From NCBI GenBank assembly GCA_903869075.1, contig CAIPXZ010000068.1:1-48598 (forward strand): a DNA stretch of 48,598 nt, written 5' to 3'. The DNA comes from an uncultured Myxococcales bacterium. GTDB lineage: Bacteria > Myxococcota_A > UBA9042. Position numbers and translations under genes: made by a program. Shown here one piece after another: positions 1-11,000 of this stretch; the first letter of the stretch is position 1, and each line of letters opens with the position of its first letter. Under the pieces are notes generated by a model, which was not told where the DNA came from, did no database searches, and saw only the letters and a list, made by a program, of their open reading frames with translations.

Positions 1-3000
1 CTCGCGGCCGGCCAGCTCGGTGTGCGCGGCGACGCCGAGGCGCGCGTGGCGATCGACCTGCAAGCTCGCCAGACGCCGCGCCAAGCCCGCGTCGTGGTTG
101 GTGAATTGCAGGTCCACGGCCTCCAGCCCGGCGGCCGGGCGATCGACAAGCGCCACGTCCTCCCACGCATCGCCCGCCGTCACTTCCAGCTGGACGATGA
201 CCTGGTCGCCACGGTGCAGCGGCGCCGTCACCGGCTCGCCGTGCAGCGTGAACAGCCGCCGCCGCACCAGCAGACCGGCGTTGCGCGCCTCCGCCAGCGG
301 CGTCTGCAGCGCGTAGCTGTACTCCAGCCGCAGCCACAGCGGCCCCTGACCATGGCGCAGCAGGCGCACCGGCGTGTCGCCCAGCGGCAGCTGGTCCTGC
401 GCCACCTCGGCGGTCGCCACGTGCGTGCCCGCCGTCACCGGCCCCGCCAGCTTGACCTGATTGGCCACCAGCACCTGGAAATCGCCATCCGCCGCCGGCC
501 CCGCTTGCGTCTGAGCCAGCAGCGCGCGCAGCGCCCAGGCGTTCTCGTGCGTCGTCCGCCAGCCGTGGCCGCCCTGCTGCCGCGCCAGCCAGCGCGTCAG
601 GCGCGGCAGCAGCGGGTGGTTCGGTTGGGCGTGCGCCAGCACCTCCACAAGCAGCGCCTGGCGCTGCAGCGGCGAGGACCAGCCCCACGCGCTCGGCGCC
701 GGCGGCAGGCTCGCCGACTCACCGTCCACGCGCACCTGCGCCAGCAGCGGCTCCAGCAGCGCCTGCAGCTGCGGCGCGAATTTGTGCGGATCCAGCCGGC
801 CCAGCGCCGCCGCCAGCCACAGCTGGTCGTCCACCGCCAGCTGCGCGCGGCCGGCAAAAAACGCCTCCGCCGTCGCCGGATCGGCCAGCCCGACGGCCGC
901 CTCGACCGCCAGCAGCTGCACTTGCTGCGGCTTGGCCAGGTGGCTGCGCAGCCACTTGGCGGCGTCCGCCACCACCGCCGCATCGACCGCCAGCCCGGCG
1001 CGCCGCGCGTCCGCCAGCACCCACAGCGCCCACAGCGTCGCGTCGGCATCGGGCGCGCCGCCGTCCCACAGCGCCAGACCGCCGCCGTACTGGCCGCGCG
1101 CCTCGATGCGGTCCAGCCATGCCTGCGCCTGCGCTTTGGCCTCGCCTGACAGCGGCGCCTTGCCATCGCCGCGCAGGGCTTCCAGCGCCAGCAGGCCCGC
1201 CAGGCGCGACGCCAGCTGCTCCGTGCAGGCGTACGGGTAGTCGGTCAGCGCCGCCAGCGCCACTTCCGCACCCACCGCCAGGGACGCCGACACCGCCAGC
1301 CGCAGCCCGCCGCGATCGGCGACGACGCCCGCGTCCTTGCGCAGCACATCCAGGCGGTTGCCAGTCACCTGCGCCCAGCTCGCCACGGTCTCCAGCGGCT
1401 GCAGCGTCTTGGCGTCGAGCGGCTGCTCCACCGCATCGCTCACCGCCGGATGGTTGGCGGCCGTCGCCGTCGCCTGCCAGCGCACCTTGGCTTGGCCCGC
1501 ACCTTGCGCTTGCACGCGGAACCGCACCTCCTGGCTGTGCCCAGCCGCCAGCGGCACCGTCGCCGTCAGCGGCCCCTCGGCGACAAACGGCGGCGGCAGC
1601 GTCAGCTCCACCTGCGCCGTCACGGCGAACGCCTGGCGGTTGCGCAGCGTCGCCGCCAGCTCCAGCGCGTCGCCCACCGCCACGGACAGCGGCATCGCCG
1701 GCTGCAGCATCAGCGGCTTGGCGGCCTCCACCTGCGCGTCGCCGCTGCCAAATTCGCCAGGACCGTCCACCGCCACGGCCATGATCCGCCACGTCGTCAG
1801 GTTGTCCGGCAGCGTGAACGCGTGGCGCGCCATGCCGTCCGCCGGCAGCTCGATCGCCGCCTGCCAGAACGCCACATCGCGCAGGTTCGCCCGCGTCAGG
1901 CCGCGATCGCCGCCACCGCCGCCGCCAGGATCGCCTTTTTCCTCACCGGCGCGCCGCCGCACCAGCGCGGACATCAGCATCTGGTCTTCCACGCCGCGAT
2001 CGATCGCTGCGTACAGCGTCGCCATCGGGTCGGGCGTGTGCTCACCGGTCAGCGCCAGCACGCCCTCATCCACCGCCCACAGCGTCACCTCGGCGGCGCG
2101 CGGCCGACCGGCGGCGTCGCGCACCGCCACTTCCACGTGCGTCTTTTGGCCCGGCAGCAGCTTGGCCTGCTCCGGCGTCACGGTCACCTGCAGCCGATGG
2201 TCCGCCGGGTCCACCGTCAGCTCCACCGTTCCCAGCTGCACCGACGGCGCGCCGGTATCCAGCCCGAGCGCGCCGTCGCTGCGCCGCCCCGCCAGCGCCA
2301 CGACGCCGATGTGCACGTTCGGCGCATGCCGCGGCTCGATCGGCACGTCCAGCGTCGGCGCGCTGCCGTCCAGGCGCACGAGCCGCGTGCGCAAGATGCC
2401 GGCGCGCTCCTCGGTCACAAGCGCCAGCGCGCCCGGCACGGCGTTGCGAACCAAAATGTGCGCGGTATCGCCGACTTTGTAGGCCTTTTTGTCCGCCACC
2501 AGCAGCTCCGCCTCGTCCTGCGGGCCCCACGTCGCGTCCGCGCCGGTGGCGTAGAAATCGGTCAGGGTCGTGCTTTGGCGGCCGCGGCGGTCGCGCACCG
2601 TCGCCCGCACGGTGTACAGCCCGGCCTGCGGCGCGGTCAGCGTGCACGCCACCGGCAGCTCGGCGCTCTGCAGTGCGCAGGTGCCCACCGGCGTCGTCAC
2701 AAGCCGCCGCTGCCACTCGGTCTCGCCGCCCATGCCGCGCAGGCGAATCGACTTCCACTCCCGCCGCAGCAGCTGCACCGCCACCGGCATTCCGGGCTGG
2801 GCGTGGCCCACTGGGTCCGTCACCACAAGCTGCAGCGGCAGCGGCGTCTGCGCCGTCACCAGCGCGGACGCCAGGCCCACGCCGACCGCCACGCTCGCCG
2901 GATGCAGCCAAAACGCGTGGCTCGCCGACATCTCCCGGCCGTTAGGATCCTGAACCGCGGCGCCCACTTCCACGCGCAGCGGCCGGTCCAGCGCCACGCC

Positions 3001-5466
3001 GGTCGGTACCTGGAACGCCCAGTGGCCGCGGTCGTCGGTCACGCCGCGCGCCTCGTGGTTGATGACGTTGCGGGCGCCAGCGCCGTCGTCTTCTTGCCAG
3101 GTGTTGACGCCAAACTGGAACTGCGGCCAGCCCGGCGGCTCAAAAGCCTCGGCGGCACCGGACGCCGTCAAGTGCGTTGGCGCCTTGTCCAGCGGCCCGC
3201 CCGAGAACCACGCCGCCTGCACCTCGCCGCGCAGCGCATCGCCCGCCACCACATGGCTCGCCGCCAGCGTCACATCCAGCCGCGTCCGCGGCACGTGGTA
3301 GACCGCGACCTGCACGGTTTTGGCAAAAACCGTGCGCTCAGACTTGACCTGCACCGACCAGCTGCCCAGCGCGCCATTGCCCGGCACCGCCAGCGCCGCC
3401 GCGAACGTGCCGCGCGCGCTCAGCCGCACTTGCGCCTCGGTCGCGGCATGGCCCAGCGGGTCCAGCAGCCGCAGCGTCGCCTCGCGCCCAGCCGCCGGCA
3501 GGCCCAGCGCGTCCTTGCCGACAAGCCGCAGCAGGCCCTTGACCTGCACCGTCTCGCCCTGGCGGTAGACCGGCTTGTCGGTGAACAGCCAGCCGCGTTC
3601 GCTGTCGTCGTCATCCTCCTCACCGCGCTCTTCGGCCCACGGCGACGGCTCGACGACCTCCAGCCGCGCCACGTCCTCGCCCTTGGCCGCCGTGACGCGC
3701 CGCTCCATGGCCTTTTTGCGCTGCTGCCACGTCATGCCGCCCGGACCGGCCACCAGGCCGTCGGCGTTCGTCGTCGAGCGCCACACCACGCCGTCGCTCT
3801 CATCGCGCAGCTCCACGCGCGCGCCGGCCACCGGCTGGCCAGTCTGCAAGGACGTCACCCAAAACAGCGACTCGTTGCGCGCCGACTTCGCCGCAATGTG
3901 CAGGTCCGTCACCTGGAACAGCCGGCCTTCGCGCCCCGTCGGCTGCCAGCGCTGGCCGGGCGCTGGCGCGATGTCCGGCGTCGCCACTTCCAGCCACACA
4001 TGCCCCGGCTTGCCGCCCAGCACAGCGTCCAGGTTCAGCACGCGCCGCTCCAGCCGGTCCGCCTGCACCGACGCCGCCACCGGCAGCGTCACCGGCGTGC
4101 CCAGCTGCGCCAGCGCCGCGGCGTAGCGCGGATCGTCCACCCGCAGCGCCGCCAGCAGCGCCCACGGCGCGTCCGCCGGCACGCGAAACGCCCGCGCCGT
4201 CACGGTCTTCAGGTTGCGCAGCGTCAGCGCCACCGTGTGCTTTTGCTGCAGCTCCATCACGCTGCCATCGGTGTCGATCGCCAGCTGCGGCGCGCGGTGG
4301 CCATACGTGCGGGCAAACGCGATCGGTCGCGCCAGGTGCCGGCCGTGGGCGTCCTCCAGCTGCGGCGCAATCGTCAGCGCGTAGGTCGTCGCTGGCTGGA
4401 AATCGCCCATGATTTCGCAGGTCGTGGCGTAGCACGACAGCCGCAGGTTCTTCACCGGCGGCGTCGCCTTGAGCAGCCGCGTCTGGTCGGTCGGCGCCAG
4501 CTTGGCGTTGAAAGTCAGCGACGCCGCGCGCCAACGATCCGGGTCGGGATCCCCGGTATCGGTGACCTCCAGCAGCGCGAACGGCTCCACCGCCGTGCCT
4601 TGCGGGTCGCCACCGCCGCCCGCCGTACCAAACGCCAGCGCTTGCGGCGCGGTCGTCAGCAGCGTGCCGGTCTTGCCCGCCAGCCCCGGCGTCACCGTCA
4701 CGATCAGCCGCTGCCACGGCGGCAGCTGCGTGGCAAAAGCCAGCTGCACCGCTTGACCGGCAGCGACCGGCCGCTGCGCCGCCGGCACCGCGCCCTCCGC
4801 CAGCGGCGTCAGCTGCCACGCCGGCACCGGCTGGGTCGGGTCGGCGCACGTCACCGTCAGGTGCGCCCGCAGCTGCGCCAAATCGACCGGCTGGTCCAAC
4901 AGCAGCTGCACTTTGGTGTTGCGCGGCACGAACTGCGCCTTGTCCGCCGGCGCCGACCACACGATCTGCGGCGGCGCTGTGCGAAACTGCCAGTCCAACG
5001 GCTGCGCCAGGTGCCCGCCGGCGCGCGTCTGCAGGGTCGCCGCCAGATGCACGTGCATCGTCTGCGCGTGTGGCCAGCCCGGCTGCGGCTGACCCACGAC
5101 GGTGTCCGTCGCCACCCAGCGCCACTGCACCGGCACGTCCGGCTCCAGCGTCACCGCGGTCAGCGCCACCGGCTGGTCAAGCGCCGCCAGCGGCACCATC
5201 GGCTCGGAAAAAGCCAGCATCAGCGGCGCGTCCGTCGCCACTTCACCGGTCGGCAGGGCAAAAGTCACTGTCGGCGGCCCGGGCAGCGGCGCGCCCAGCG
5301 TGATGACCGTCGCCTCGGCCGGCAGCGGCGCGGCGGAAGGCGGCGGCGGACGCACCGCGGGCGGCGGCTGGTGCGGGCCACACGCCGCGAGCGCCAGCAG
5401 CGCCAAGCACAGGCCGAGCCGCATCCGCCGCGACCGCACCCCTTGGACCGTTTGCGACCGCGTCAT
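1..5466 (-). CDS. alpha-2-macroglobulin family lipoprotein (3' end cut by window)
   Basis: Bacterial alpha-2-macroglobulins are periplasmic or outer-membrane-anchored protease traps. Reading starts at the ATG at 5466 and stays open for 1,822 codons to base 1, so the C-terminus is missing. The N-terminus is a lipoprotein signal with lipobox LAAC (Cys29), followed by a Pro-rich linker. Family hallmarks are a DKPVYRQGE macroglobulin segment near residue 625, AVDEGVLAL, TWRIMAVAVD, and YPYACTEQ with Cys1414 and Gln1417, the pair that forms the reactive thioester in active members. Many bacterial relatives lack this thioester; here it is intact. The gene diverges from priA. In other bacteria the thioester type is often followed by pbpC (penicillin-binding protein 1C), but the downstream gene lies outside the window. 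The identification is firm; the protease targets are unknown. Confidence 0.93.
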   Translation of the reverse strand, partial: MTRSQTVQGVRSRRMRLGLCLALLALAACGPHQPPPAVRPPPPSAAPLPAEATVITLGAPLPGPPTVTFALPTGEVATDAPLMLAFSEPMVPLAALDQPVALTAVTLEPDVPVQWRWVATDTVVGQPQPGWPHAQTMHVHLAATLQTRAGGHLAQPLDWQFRTAPPQIVWSAPADKAQFVPRNTKVQLLLDQPVDLAQLRAHLTVTCADPTQPVPAWQLTPLAEGAVPAAQRPVAAGQAVQLAFATQLPPWQRLIVTVTPGLAGKTGTLLTTAPQALAFGTAGGGGDPQGTAVEPFALLEVTDTGDPDPDRWRAASLTFNAKLAPTDQTRLLKATPPVKNLRLSCYATTCEIMGDFQPATTYALTIAPQLEDAHGRHLARPIAFARTYGHRAPQLAIDTDGSVMELQQKHTVALTLRNLKTVTARAFRVPADAPWALLAALRVDDPRYAAALAQLGTPVTLPVAASVQADRLERRVLNLDAVLGGKPGHVWLEVATPDIAPAPGQRWQPTGREGRLFQVTDLHIAAKSARNESLFWVTSLQTGQPVAGARVELRDESDGVVWRSTTNADGLVAGPGGMTWQQRKKAMERRVTAAKGEDVARLEVVEPSPWAEERGEEDDDDSERGWLFTDKPVYRQGETVQVKGLLRLVGKDALGLPAAGREATLRLLDPLGHAATEAQVRLSARGTFAAALAVPGNGALGSWSVQVKSERTVFAKTVQVAVYHVPRTRLDVTLAASHVVAGDALRGEVQAAWFSGGPLDKAPTHLTASGAAEAFEPPGWPQFQFGVNTWQEDDGAGARNVINHEARGVTDDRGHWAFQVPTGVALDRPLRVEVGAAVQDPNGREMSASHAFWLHPASVAVGVGLASALVTAQTPLPLQLVVTDPVGHAQPGMPVAVQLLRREWKSIRLRGMGGETEWQRRLVTTPVGTCALQSAELPVACTLTAPQAGLYTVRATVRDRRGRQSTTLTDFYATGADATWGPQDEAELLVADKKAYKVGDTAHILVRNAVPGALALVTEERAGILRTRLVRLDGSAPTLDVPIEPRHAPNVHIGVVALAGRRSDGALGLDTGAPSVQLGTVELTVDPADHRLQVTVTPEQAKLLPGQKTHVEVAVRDAAGRPRAAEVTLWAVDEGVLALTGEHTPDPMATLYAAIDRGVEDQMLMSALVRRRAGEEKGDPGGGGGGDRGLTRANLRDVAFWQAAIELPADGMARHAFTLPDNLTTWRIMAVAVDGPGEFGSGDAQVEAAKPLMLQPAMPLSVAVGDALELAATLRNRQAFAVTAQVELTLPPPFVAEGPLTATVPLAAGHSQEVRFRVQAQGAGQAKVRWQATATAANHPAVSDAVEQPLDAKTLQPLETVASWAQVTGNRLDVLRKDAGVVADRGGLRLAVSASLAVGAEVALAALTDYPYACTEQLASRLAGLLALEALRGDGKAPLSGEAKAQAQAWLDRIEARGQYGGGLALWDGGAPDADATLWALWVLADARRAGLAVDAAVVADAAKWLRSHLAKPQQVQLLAVEAAVGLADPATAEAFFAGRAQLAVDDQLWLAAALGRLDPHKFAPQLQALLEPLLAQVRVDGESASLPPAPSAWGWSSPLQRQALLVEVLAHAQPNHPLLPRLTRWLARQQGGHGWRTTHENAWALRALLAQTQAGPAADGDFQVLVANQVKLAGPVTAGTHVATAEVAQDQLPLGDTPVRLLRHGQGPLWLRLEYSYALQTPLAEARNAGLLVRRRLFTLHGEPVTAPLHRGDQVIVQLEVTAGDAWEDVALVDRPAAGLEAVDLQFTNHDAGLARRLASLQVDRHARLGVAAHTELAGRE

Positions 5467-5532
5467 CCTCACGCCCCCATGGCGCGCAAGCGTACGCTTG
5501 CCGTTCTGGCCACGCAACGGCACGATCCGGCC

Positions 5533-7917
5533 ATGGGCAAACGTCGCCAGTCGCCGCAGATTGACCTCTTCGCGGTAGAACCGCAGGCGCCAGCGCCAGT
5601 TGCCGTGGAGGTCCGCGCCCGGCCAGCCAAGGTCAGCCCGCGCGCCGGTCAGGCGACCGTGGCCGGTCAGTCGTTCCTGCTGGCCGTCGAGGTCGCCGTC
5701 GCCAACCACACCGACGCGCTGCATTACGGCGTGCCGCTGGCGCTCGTCGATGGCCTGCAGCCGGGCCAGCGGCTGACGGTGCCGCTGCAGGGCAAGCTCG
5801 TCGTCGGCCTGGCGATGCGGCTGCAGCCGGTGGCTGAGCTGAATTTTGACGTCCGCAAGCTGCGACCGCTGGTCAGCGTGCACCGCCACGAGCCGCCGCT
5901 GCCGCCGGACTTGCTGGAAACGCTGCGGTTTTGCGCGACCTACTACCACGCGCCGCTCGGTGCCGCCGCGCGCCTGGCCTTGCCCGCGCCGCTGCGCCAC
6001 ACCGGCGTGGACGGCGATGACGCGCCGGAGCGCATGCAGCCGATGGTGACCTCGCTGGACGTGCGGCCGTGGCCCGACGGCCTGGGCAAGGCGGAGCTGC
6101 GGATCCTGCAAAAAGTCGAGGCGGCGGGCACGCTGAGCCTCGCCGAGCTGCGGCGGCCGGGCGACAACGGCAAGCTGACGGCGTCGACAAAAGTGCTGGA
6201 AGTGCTGCAGGAACGAGGACTTGTGCGGCTGTGGCAGGACCGCGTGCTGCGCGATCCGATGGGCCTGCGGGCGCCGGTGCCGCGCGACACGGCGCCGGAG
6301 CTGACGCCGGAGCAGCGGCTGGCGCTGCACCGGATGCAGGAGGACACGCAAGCGCGGCGGTTTGCCGGGCACCTGCTGCGCGGCATCACCGGCTCGGGTA
6401 AGACTGAGGTGTACCTGCACGTGATCGCTGACATTTTGGCGCAAGGTCGCGGCGCGATCGTGCTGGTGCCGGAGATCGCGCTGACGCCGCTGTTGGTGCG
6501 GCGGTTCCGCGCGCGGTTTGGCGACCAGGTGGCGGCGCTGCATTCGGCGATGAGCGAGGGCGAGCGGCTGGACCAGCTGGCGCAGGTAGCGAGCGGCGCG
6601 CGGCGGATCGTGGTGGGGCCGCGGTCGGCGCTGTTTGCGCCGGTGGCGGAGCTGGGCGTGATCGTGGTGGACGAGTGCCACGACAGCAGCTTCAAGCAGC
6701 AAAATGGCCTGCGCTACCACGCCCGCGACGTAGCGCTGGCGCGCGCCAAGGCGGCGAATGCGGTGTGCGTGCTGGGCTCGGCGACGCCGGGCTGTGAGGA
6801 GATGCTGCTGGCGCAAGAAGGCAAGCTGCACCTGACCGAGCTGCAGCTGCGGGCGACGGGCGGCGCGCTGCCGCTGGCGCGGGTGATCGACCTGCGCGAG
6901 AGTCCGCGGCTGCGCGAGGAAGGCGCCGACCGGCCGAGCCTGCTGTCCGAGGAGCTTGTGGCGGCGATCGGCGAGACGGTGGCGCGCGGCGAGCAGGCGA
7001 TTTTGCTGCACAACCGCCGCGGCTTCGCCACCAGCATGCTCTGCCAAACCTGCGGCGCGACGCTGGATTGTCCGGACTGCGCCGTCACGCTGACCTGGCA
7101 CAAGAACCAAGGGCGGCTGCGGTGCCACCTGTGCGATCACTCGGTGTCGGCGGACATCAGCTGCCCGACGTGCCACGGCCATAACCTGCTGGGCATCGGC
7201 GCGGGCACTGAAAAGATTGAGGACACGCTGGCGCAGGCGCTGCCGCAGGTGCGGATGGCGCGCTTTGACCGCGACACGGCGGCGGGCCAGCGGCTGCACG
7301 AGACGCTGGACAAGTTCGCGCGGCATGAGCTGGACGTGCTCGTGGGCACGCAGATGCTCGCGAAAGGCCACGACTTTCCGGCGGTGACGCTGGTGGGCAT
7401 CGTGCTGGCGGAAGCCGGCCTGCAGATCCCGGATTTCCGCGCCAGCGAGCGGACGTTCCAGCTGCTGACCCAGGTCGCCGGGCGGGCGGGGCGCGGCCAC
7501 AAGCCGGGCCGCGTGCTTGTGCAGACGTACATGCCCGAGCATCCGGCGATCGAGGCGGCTTTGCGCCATGATCACGCGGGTTTTGTCCACGCTGAGCTGC
7601 TGGCTCGGCAGCGTTTTGGCTACCCGCCGTACCTGCACCTGGCGCTGCTGGAGACGCGCCATCTGGACGGCAGCCGCGCCGAGGCGGCGATGGTGCAGCT
7701 CGTCGAGCGGGCGCGCGCGCTGGGCCTGGAGGTGCGCGGACCGCTGTACGCCGGCGTGGCGCGCGTGCGCGGGATCTGGCGCTGGCACGCGCTTGTGCGC
7801 AGCCGTGACCGCAAGCCGCTGCACGCGGGCCTGCGCGTGCTCGAGCGCGAGGTCGTGCCGCACCTACCGGCGGGCGTGACGTTCAGCATCGACGTCGACC
7901 CGTACGCCTTCGGCTGA
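5533..7917 (+). CDS. priA: primosomal protein N' (replication restart helicase PriA)
   Basis: PriA recognises stalled or repaired replication forks and reloads the replicative helicase. From the ATG at 5533 the product is 794 residues, a little longer than typical PriA. An N-terminal 3'-DNA-binding domain (LQPGQRLTVPL) leads into a helicase core with Walker A GITGSGKTE, a DEAH-type box read here as VVDECHD, and QVAGRAGRG near the end of the core. Between the helicase lobes are eight paired cysteines (CQTCGATLDCPDC to CPTC) that bind zinc in PriA. The C-terminal segment ends in SIDVDPYAFG, as usual. An in-frame ATG at 5479 would add 18 residues but would leave only 12 bases to the divergent gene; neither start has a strong ribosome site, so the start is uncertain. 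The same frame stays open far upstream, opposite the macroglobulin gene, which is a high-GC artefact. Confidence 0.96.
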   Translation: MGKRRQSPQIDLFAVEPQAPAPVAVEVRARPAKVSPRAGQATVAGQSFLLAVEVAVANHTDALHYGVPLALVDGLQPGQRLTVPLQGKLVVGLAMRLQPVAELNFDVRKLRPLVSVHRHEPPLPPDLLETLRFCATYYHAPLGAAARLALPAPLRHTGVDGDDAPERMQPMVTSLDVRPWPDGLGKAELRILQKVEAAGTLSLAELRRPGDNGKLTASTKVLEVLQERGLVRLWQDRVLRDPMGLRAPVPRDTAPELTPEQRLALHRMQEDTQARRFAGHLLRGITGSGKTEVYLHVIADILAQGRGAIVLVPEIALTPLLVRRFRARFGDQVAALHSAMSEGERLDQLAQVASGARRIVVGPRSALFAPVAELGVIVVDECHDSSFKQQNGLRYHARDVALARAKAANAVCVLGSATPGCEEMLLAQEGKLHLTELQLRATGGALPLARVIDLRESPRLREEGADRPSLLSEELVAAIGETVARGEQAILLHNRRGFATSMLCQTCGATLDCPDCAVTLTWHKNQGRLRCHLCDHSVSADISCPTCHGHNLLGIGAGTEKIEDTLAQALPQVRMARFDRDTAAGQRLHETLDKFARHELDVLVGTQMLAKGHDFPAVTLVGIVLAEAGLQIPDFRASERTFQLLTQVAGRAGRGHKPGRVLVQTYMPEHPAIEAALRHDHAGFVHAELLARQRFGYPPYLHLALLETRHLDGSRAEAAMVQLVERARALGLEVRGPLYAGVARVRGIWRWHALVRSRDRKPLHAGLRVLEREVVPHLPAGVTFSIDVDPYAFG

Positions 7918-7933
7918 CGCCGCCGCCGTCTGA

Positions 7934-7962
7934 TTGCCGCCACTTCACTAGCCTGCTATCGT
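7934..7962 (+). promoter_or_regulatory. candidate sigma-70-type promoter for the subtilase gene
   Basis: TTGCCG (7934-7939) and TATCGT (7957-7962) are separated by exactly 17 bases in the gap after priA, about 85 bases before the subtilase start. Found by eye only. Confidence 0.4.
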
Positions 7963-8047
7963 GGCGCGCCGTGCCGCGCGCGATGGGGATGCGTGCCGGC
8001 GCGAACGGTTTGCGTGCGCTGATTGTGGCGACATCGGGAGGGTTTTC

Positions 8048-11000
8048 ATGGCTCATTTTGCATCGACCGGTCGGCGTGTGGCGCTGGCGCTCGGTTTGGT
8101 CGTCGCCTGCGCGCCTCTTGCCGCTGACGCCGCTTGGCCGCCGGCGCCCGGGTCGGATCCGCTCGATCCCGCCAACTGGCCCAACGATCCCGGTTTTGCC
8201 AGCTTCGTCGCCACCGGCTCCGCCTGCACGGTGGGTGCGCCGCCGATCTGCAGCGTGCAAGGCAAGGGCCAGCTGAACTGCGTCGCGGGCGTGTGGACGG
8301 AAACGCCTTGCAACACGGGTGAAGTCTGCCAGTACGTCGGCACCGGCACCGCGACGACGCAGCAGTGCGCCGCCGGCACCGGTCCCAAGGAATACCTGAC
8401 GGACGGCGAGTGGAACCAGTTCTCGTTCATCCCCGAAGCCTGGACGCGGCTGTCCGCCTTTCGCCAGGCGGAGCGCGCGATCGGCACCGGCATGCACACG
8501 AACGACGCGTGGTCGACCACCATCGGCGATCGCCGCACCATCATTGCCGTCATCGACTGCGGCATCAAATGGGATCAGGACGACACGATCAACAAGTACT
8601 ACCTGAACCGCGGTGAGCTGACGCCGCCGGAAGCCGCTTGCCGCACCGCCGCGTACAAGGACACGGACCCGTACGACGCCAACGGCGACGGCAAGTTCAA
8701 CATGGCCGACTACGCCAAGGAAGACCCGCTGGCCGTGCCGCGCACGCCGTGCGACTCGCGCGTCAGCGACCTGAACGCCAACGGCTTGCTCGATCCGGAG
8801 GACCTCATCAAGGCGCCGGCGTTCGGGGACGGCAAGGACACCGACGGCAACGGCTACGTCGACGACATCTCCGGCTGGGACTTTTTCCGCAACGACAACG
8901 ACCCGTACGACGACACGCGCTATGGCCATGGCAGCGGTGAAGTCCGCGATTCTGCTGCGGAAGGCAACAACGGCCGCGGCTCGCTCGGCATCTGCCCGGA
9001 GTGCACGGCGCTGATGATCCGCGGCGGTGACAGCTTTGTCGCCGACGGCAACGACTTCGCCGCCGGCATCCTTTTTGCCATCGACAGCGGCGCATCGGTC
9101 ATCCAGTCGGCGCTGGGCGCGCTCAGCCGCTCGCTGTATGCCGAGCAGGCCATCGATTACGCCTACCAGAACAACGCGGTTTTCATCGCCTCGGCGGCCG
9201 ACGAACTGTCGTTCCACCACAACATGCCCAGCACGACAAACCACGCGCTGTACGTGCACGCCATCGTCTTTGACGGCCCGTCGGACAAGAACTCGACAAC
9301 GTTCCTCAACTTCAACAACTGCACGAACTACGGCGGTAATTTGTTCCTCAGCTCGCCCGGCACCGGCTGCTCGTCCGAGGCGACGGGCGTCACCGCTGGC
9401 CACGCCGGCATGATCTACTCCGCGGCGCTGCAGGCCAAGCTGACGCCGACGCTGACCGCCGAGGAAGTGCGCGGCGTGCTGCTGAACACCGTGGACGACA
9501 TCAACGTGCCGGAATCGCTGAACGATCCGACGAAATTCATCTCCGGCCCCGGCTGGGACCTGCACTTTGGCTATGGCCGCAACAACGTCGCGGCGTCGGT
9601 CAAGATGGTCGCCGCCAAGCTGATCCCGCCCGAAGCCGACATCCTGCTGCCGACGTGGTTCGAGCCGATCGAGGTGACGAAGACCACCAGCTACGCCGTG
9701 ACCGGTCGCGTCGGCGCGCGTGTGGACGGGCTGCCGTCGCGCTATGCGACCTACAGCTACGTGCTTGAATACGCCAAGGGCATCGACCCGAAGAGCGGCT
9801 GGACGACGATCAAGCAAGCCACGGACGTCCCGGCGTTCAGCGGCAAGATCGCCGACTGGGACGTGGCCACGGCCGCGCAGTCCGTCGATTTCACCGCGCC
9901 GCTGACCGACCACGACCAGTACAGCTTCACGCTGCGGCTGCGCGTGACAACCAAGAACGGCGACGGCACGGTGCTGAGCAACGAATTCCGCAAGTCCTTG
10001 GCGCTGTTCAAGGATCCGGACCTGCTGCCGGGCTTCCCGATCCGCAACCTGGCGTCGATCGAGGCGTCCGGCAAGATGTTTGACCTGGACGGCGACGGCA
10101 AGGACGAGCTGATCCTGCCGAATTCCGACGGCCGCGTGCACGCTTTCAAGGCCGACGGCACCGAGGCCAAGGGCTGGCCGGTGTGGTCGCCGGTGCGCCG
10201 CGAGCTCTCCGAGAATTTCCTCTACAACATCACCAAAGCCTGCGCGTTCCGCACCGACAAGACCGGCTGCCTGGCCAAGAACGGCGGCGTCAAGGCTGAA
10301 TTCCACGAGATGATCACCGGCACGCCGGCGATTGGCGATCTCGATGCCGACGGCAAAATTGAAGTGATCTTCACGACCTACGACGGCAATGTGATGGCCG
10401 TCGAGGCCGACGGCAGCACGCGCCCGGGCTTCCCGGTGCACGTCGACCGCGAGCGCATGAAGAAGTCCGACGAGACGCACATTTGGGACGACGGCATCTT
10501 CTCCGCGCCCTCGCTCGGCGACATGGACGGCGACGGCAAGCTGGAGATCGTCGTCGGCGCGATGGACGGCCAGCTCTACATGTGGCGCCACGACGGCACG
10601 ATGCAAAAGGGCTTCCCGGTCGAGGTCGTCGACAAGACGCAGCCGGGCCAGGGCGACCGCATCATCACCACGCCGTCGATCGGCGACATCGACAACGACG
10701 GCACGCTGGACATCGCGCTGGGCACCAACGAGGTCTTCGGCGCCGACAAGGCCAAGAACGAAGCGCGCGGCTATGTGCTGCACGGCGACGGCACGCTGTT
10801 CGCTGGCTACCCGGTCAAGACCTACGGCATCCAGGCGTACGTGCTGCCCGAAGTCGGCTCCGGCGTGCCCGGCAACGCCACGCTCGTCGATTTGGACGGC
10901 GACAAGAAGCTCGAAGTCAACTTTGACACCATCGGCTCGGCCGGCACGTTCTTCACCTGGGACGGCAAGACGTATTGCATCAACAAGGCGCCGGGCAAGT

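Noticed and set aside
1450-5478. Very long open plus-strand frame continuous with priA
   Set aside because: Arg/His/Gln-rich, no domain sense, and exactly opposite the well-supported macroglobulin gene; a shadow of high-GC codon bias.
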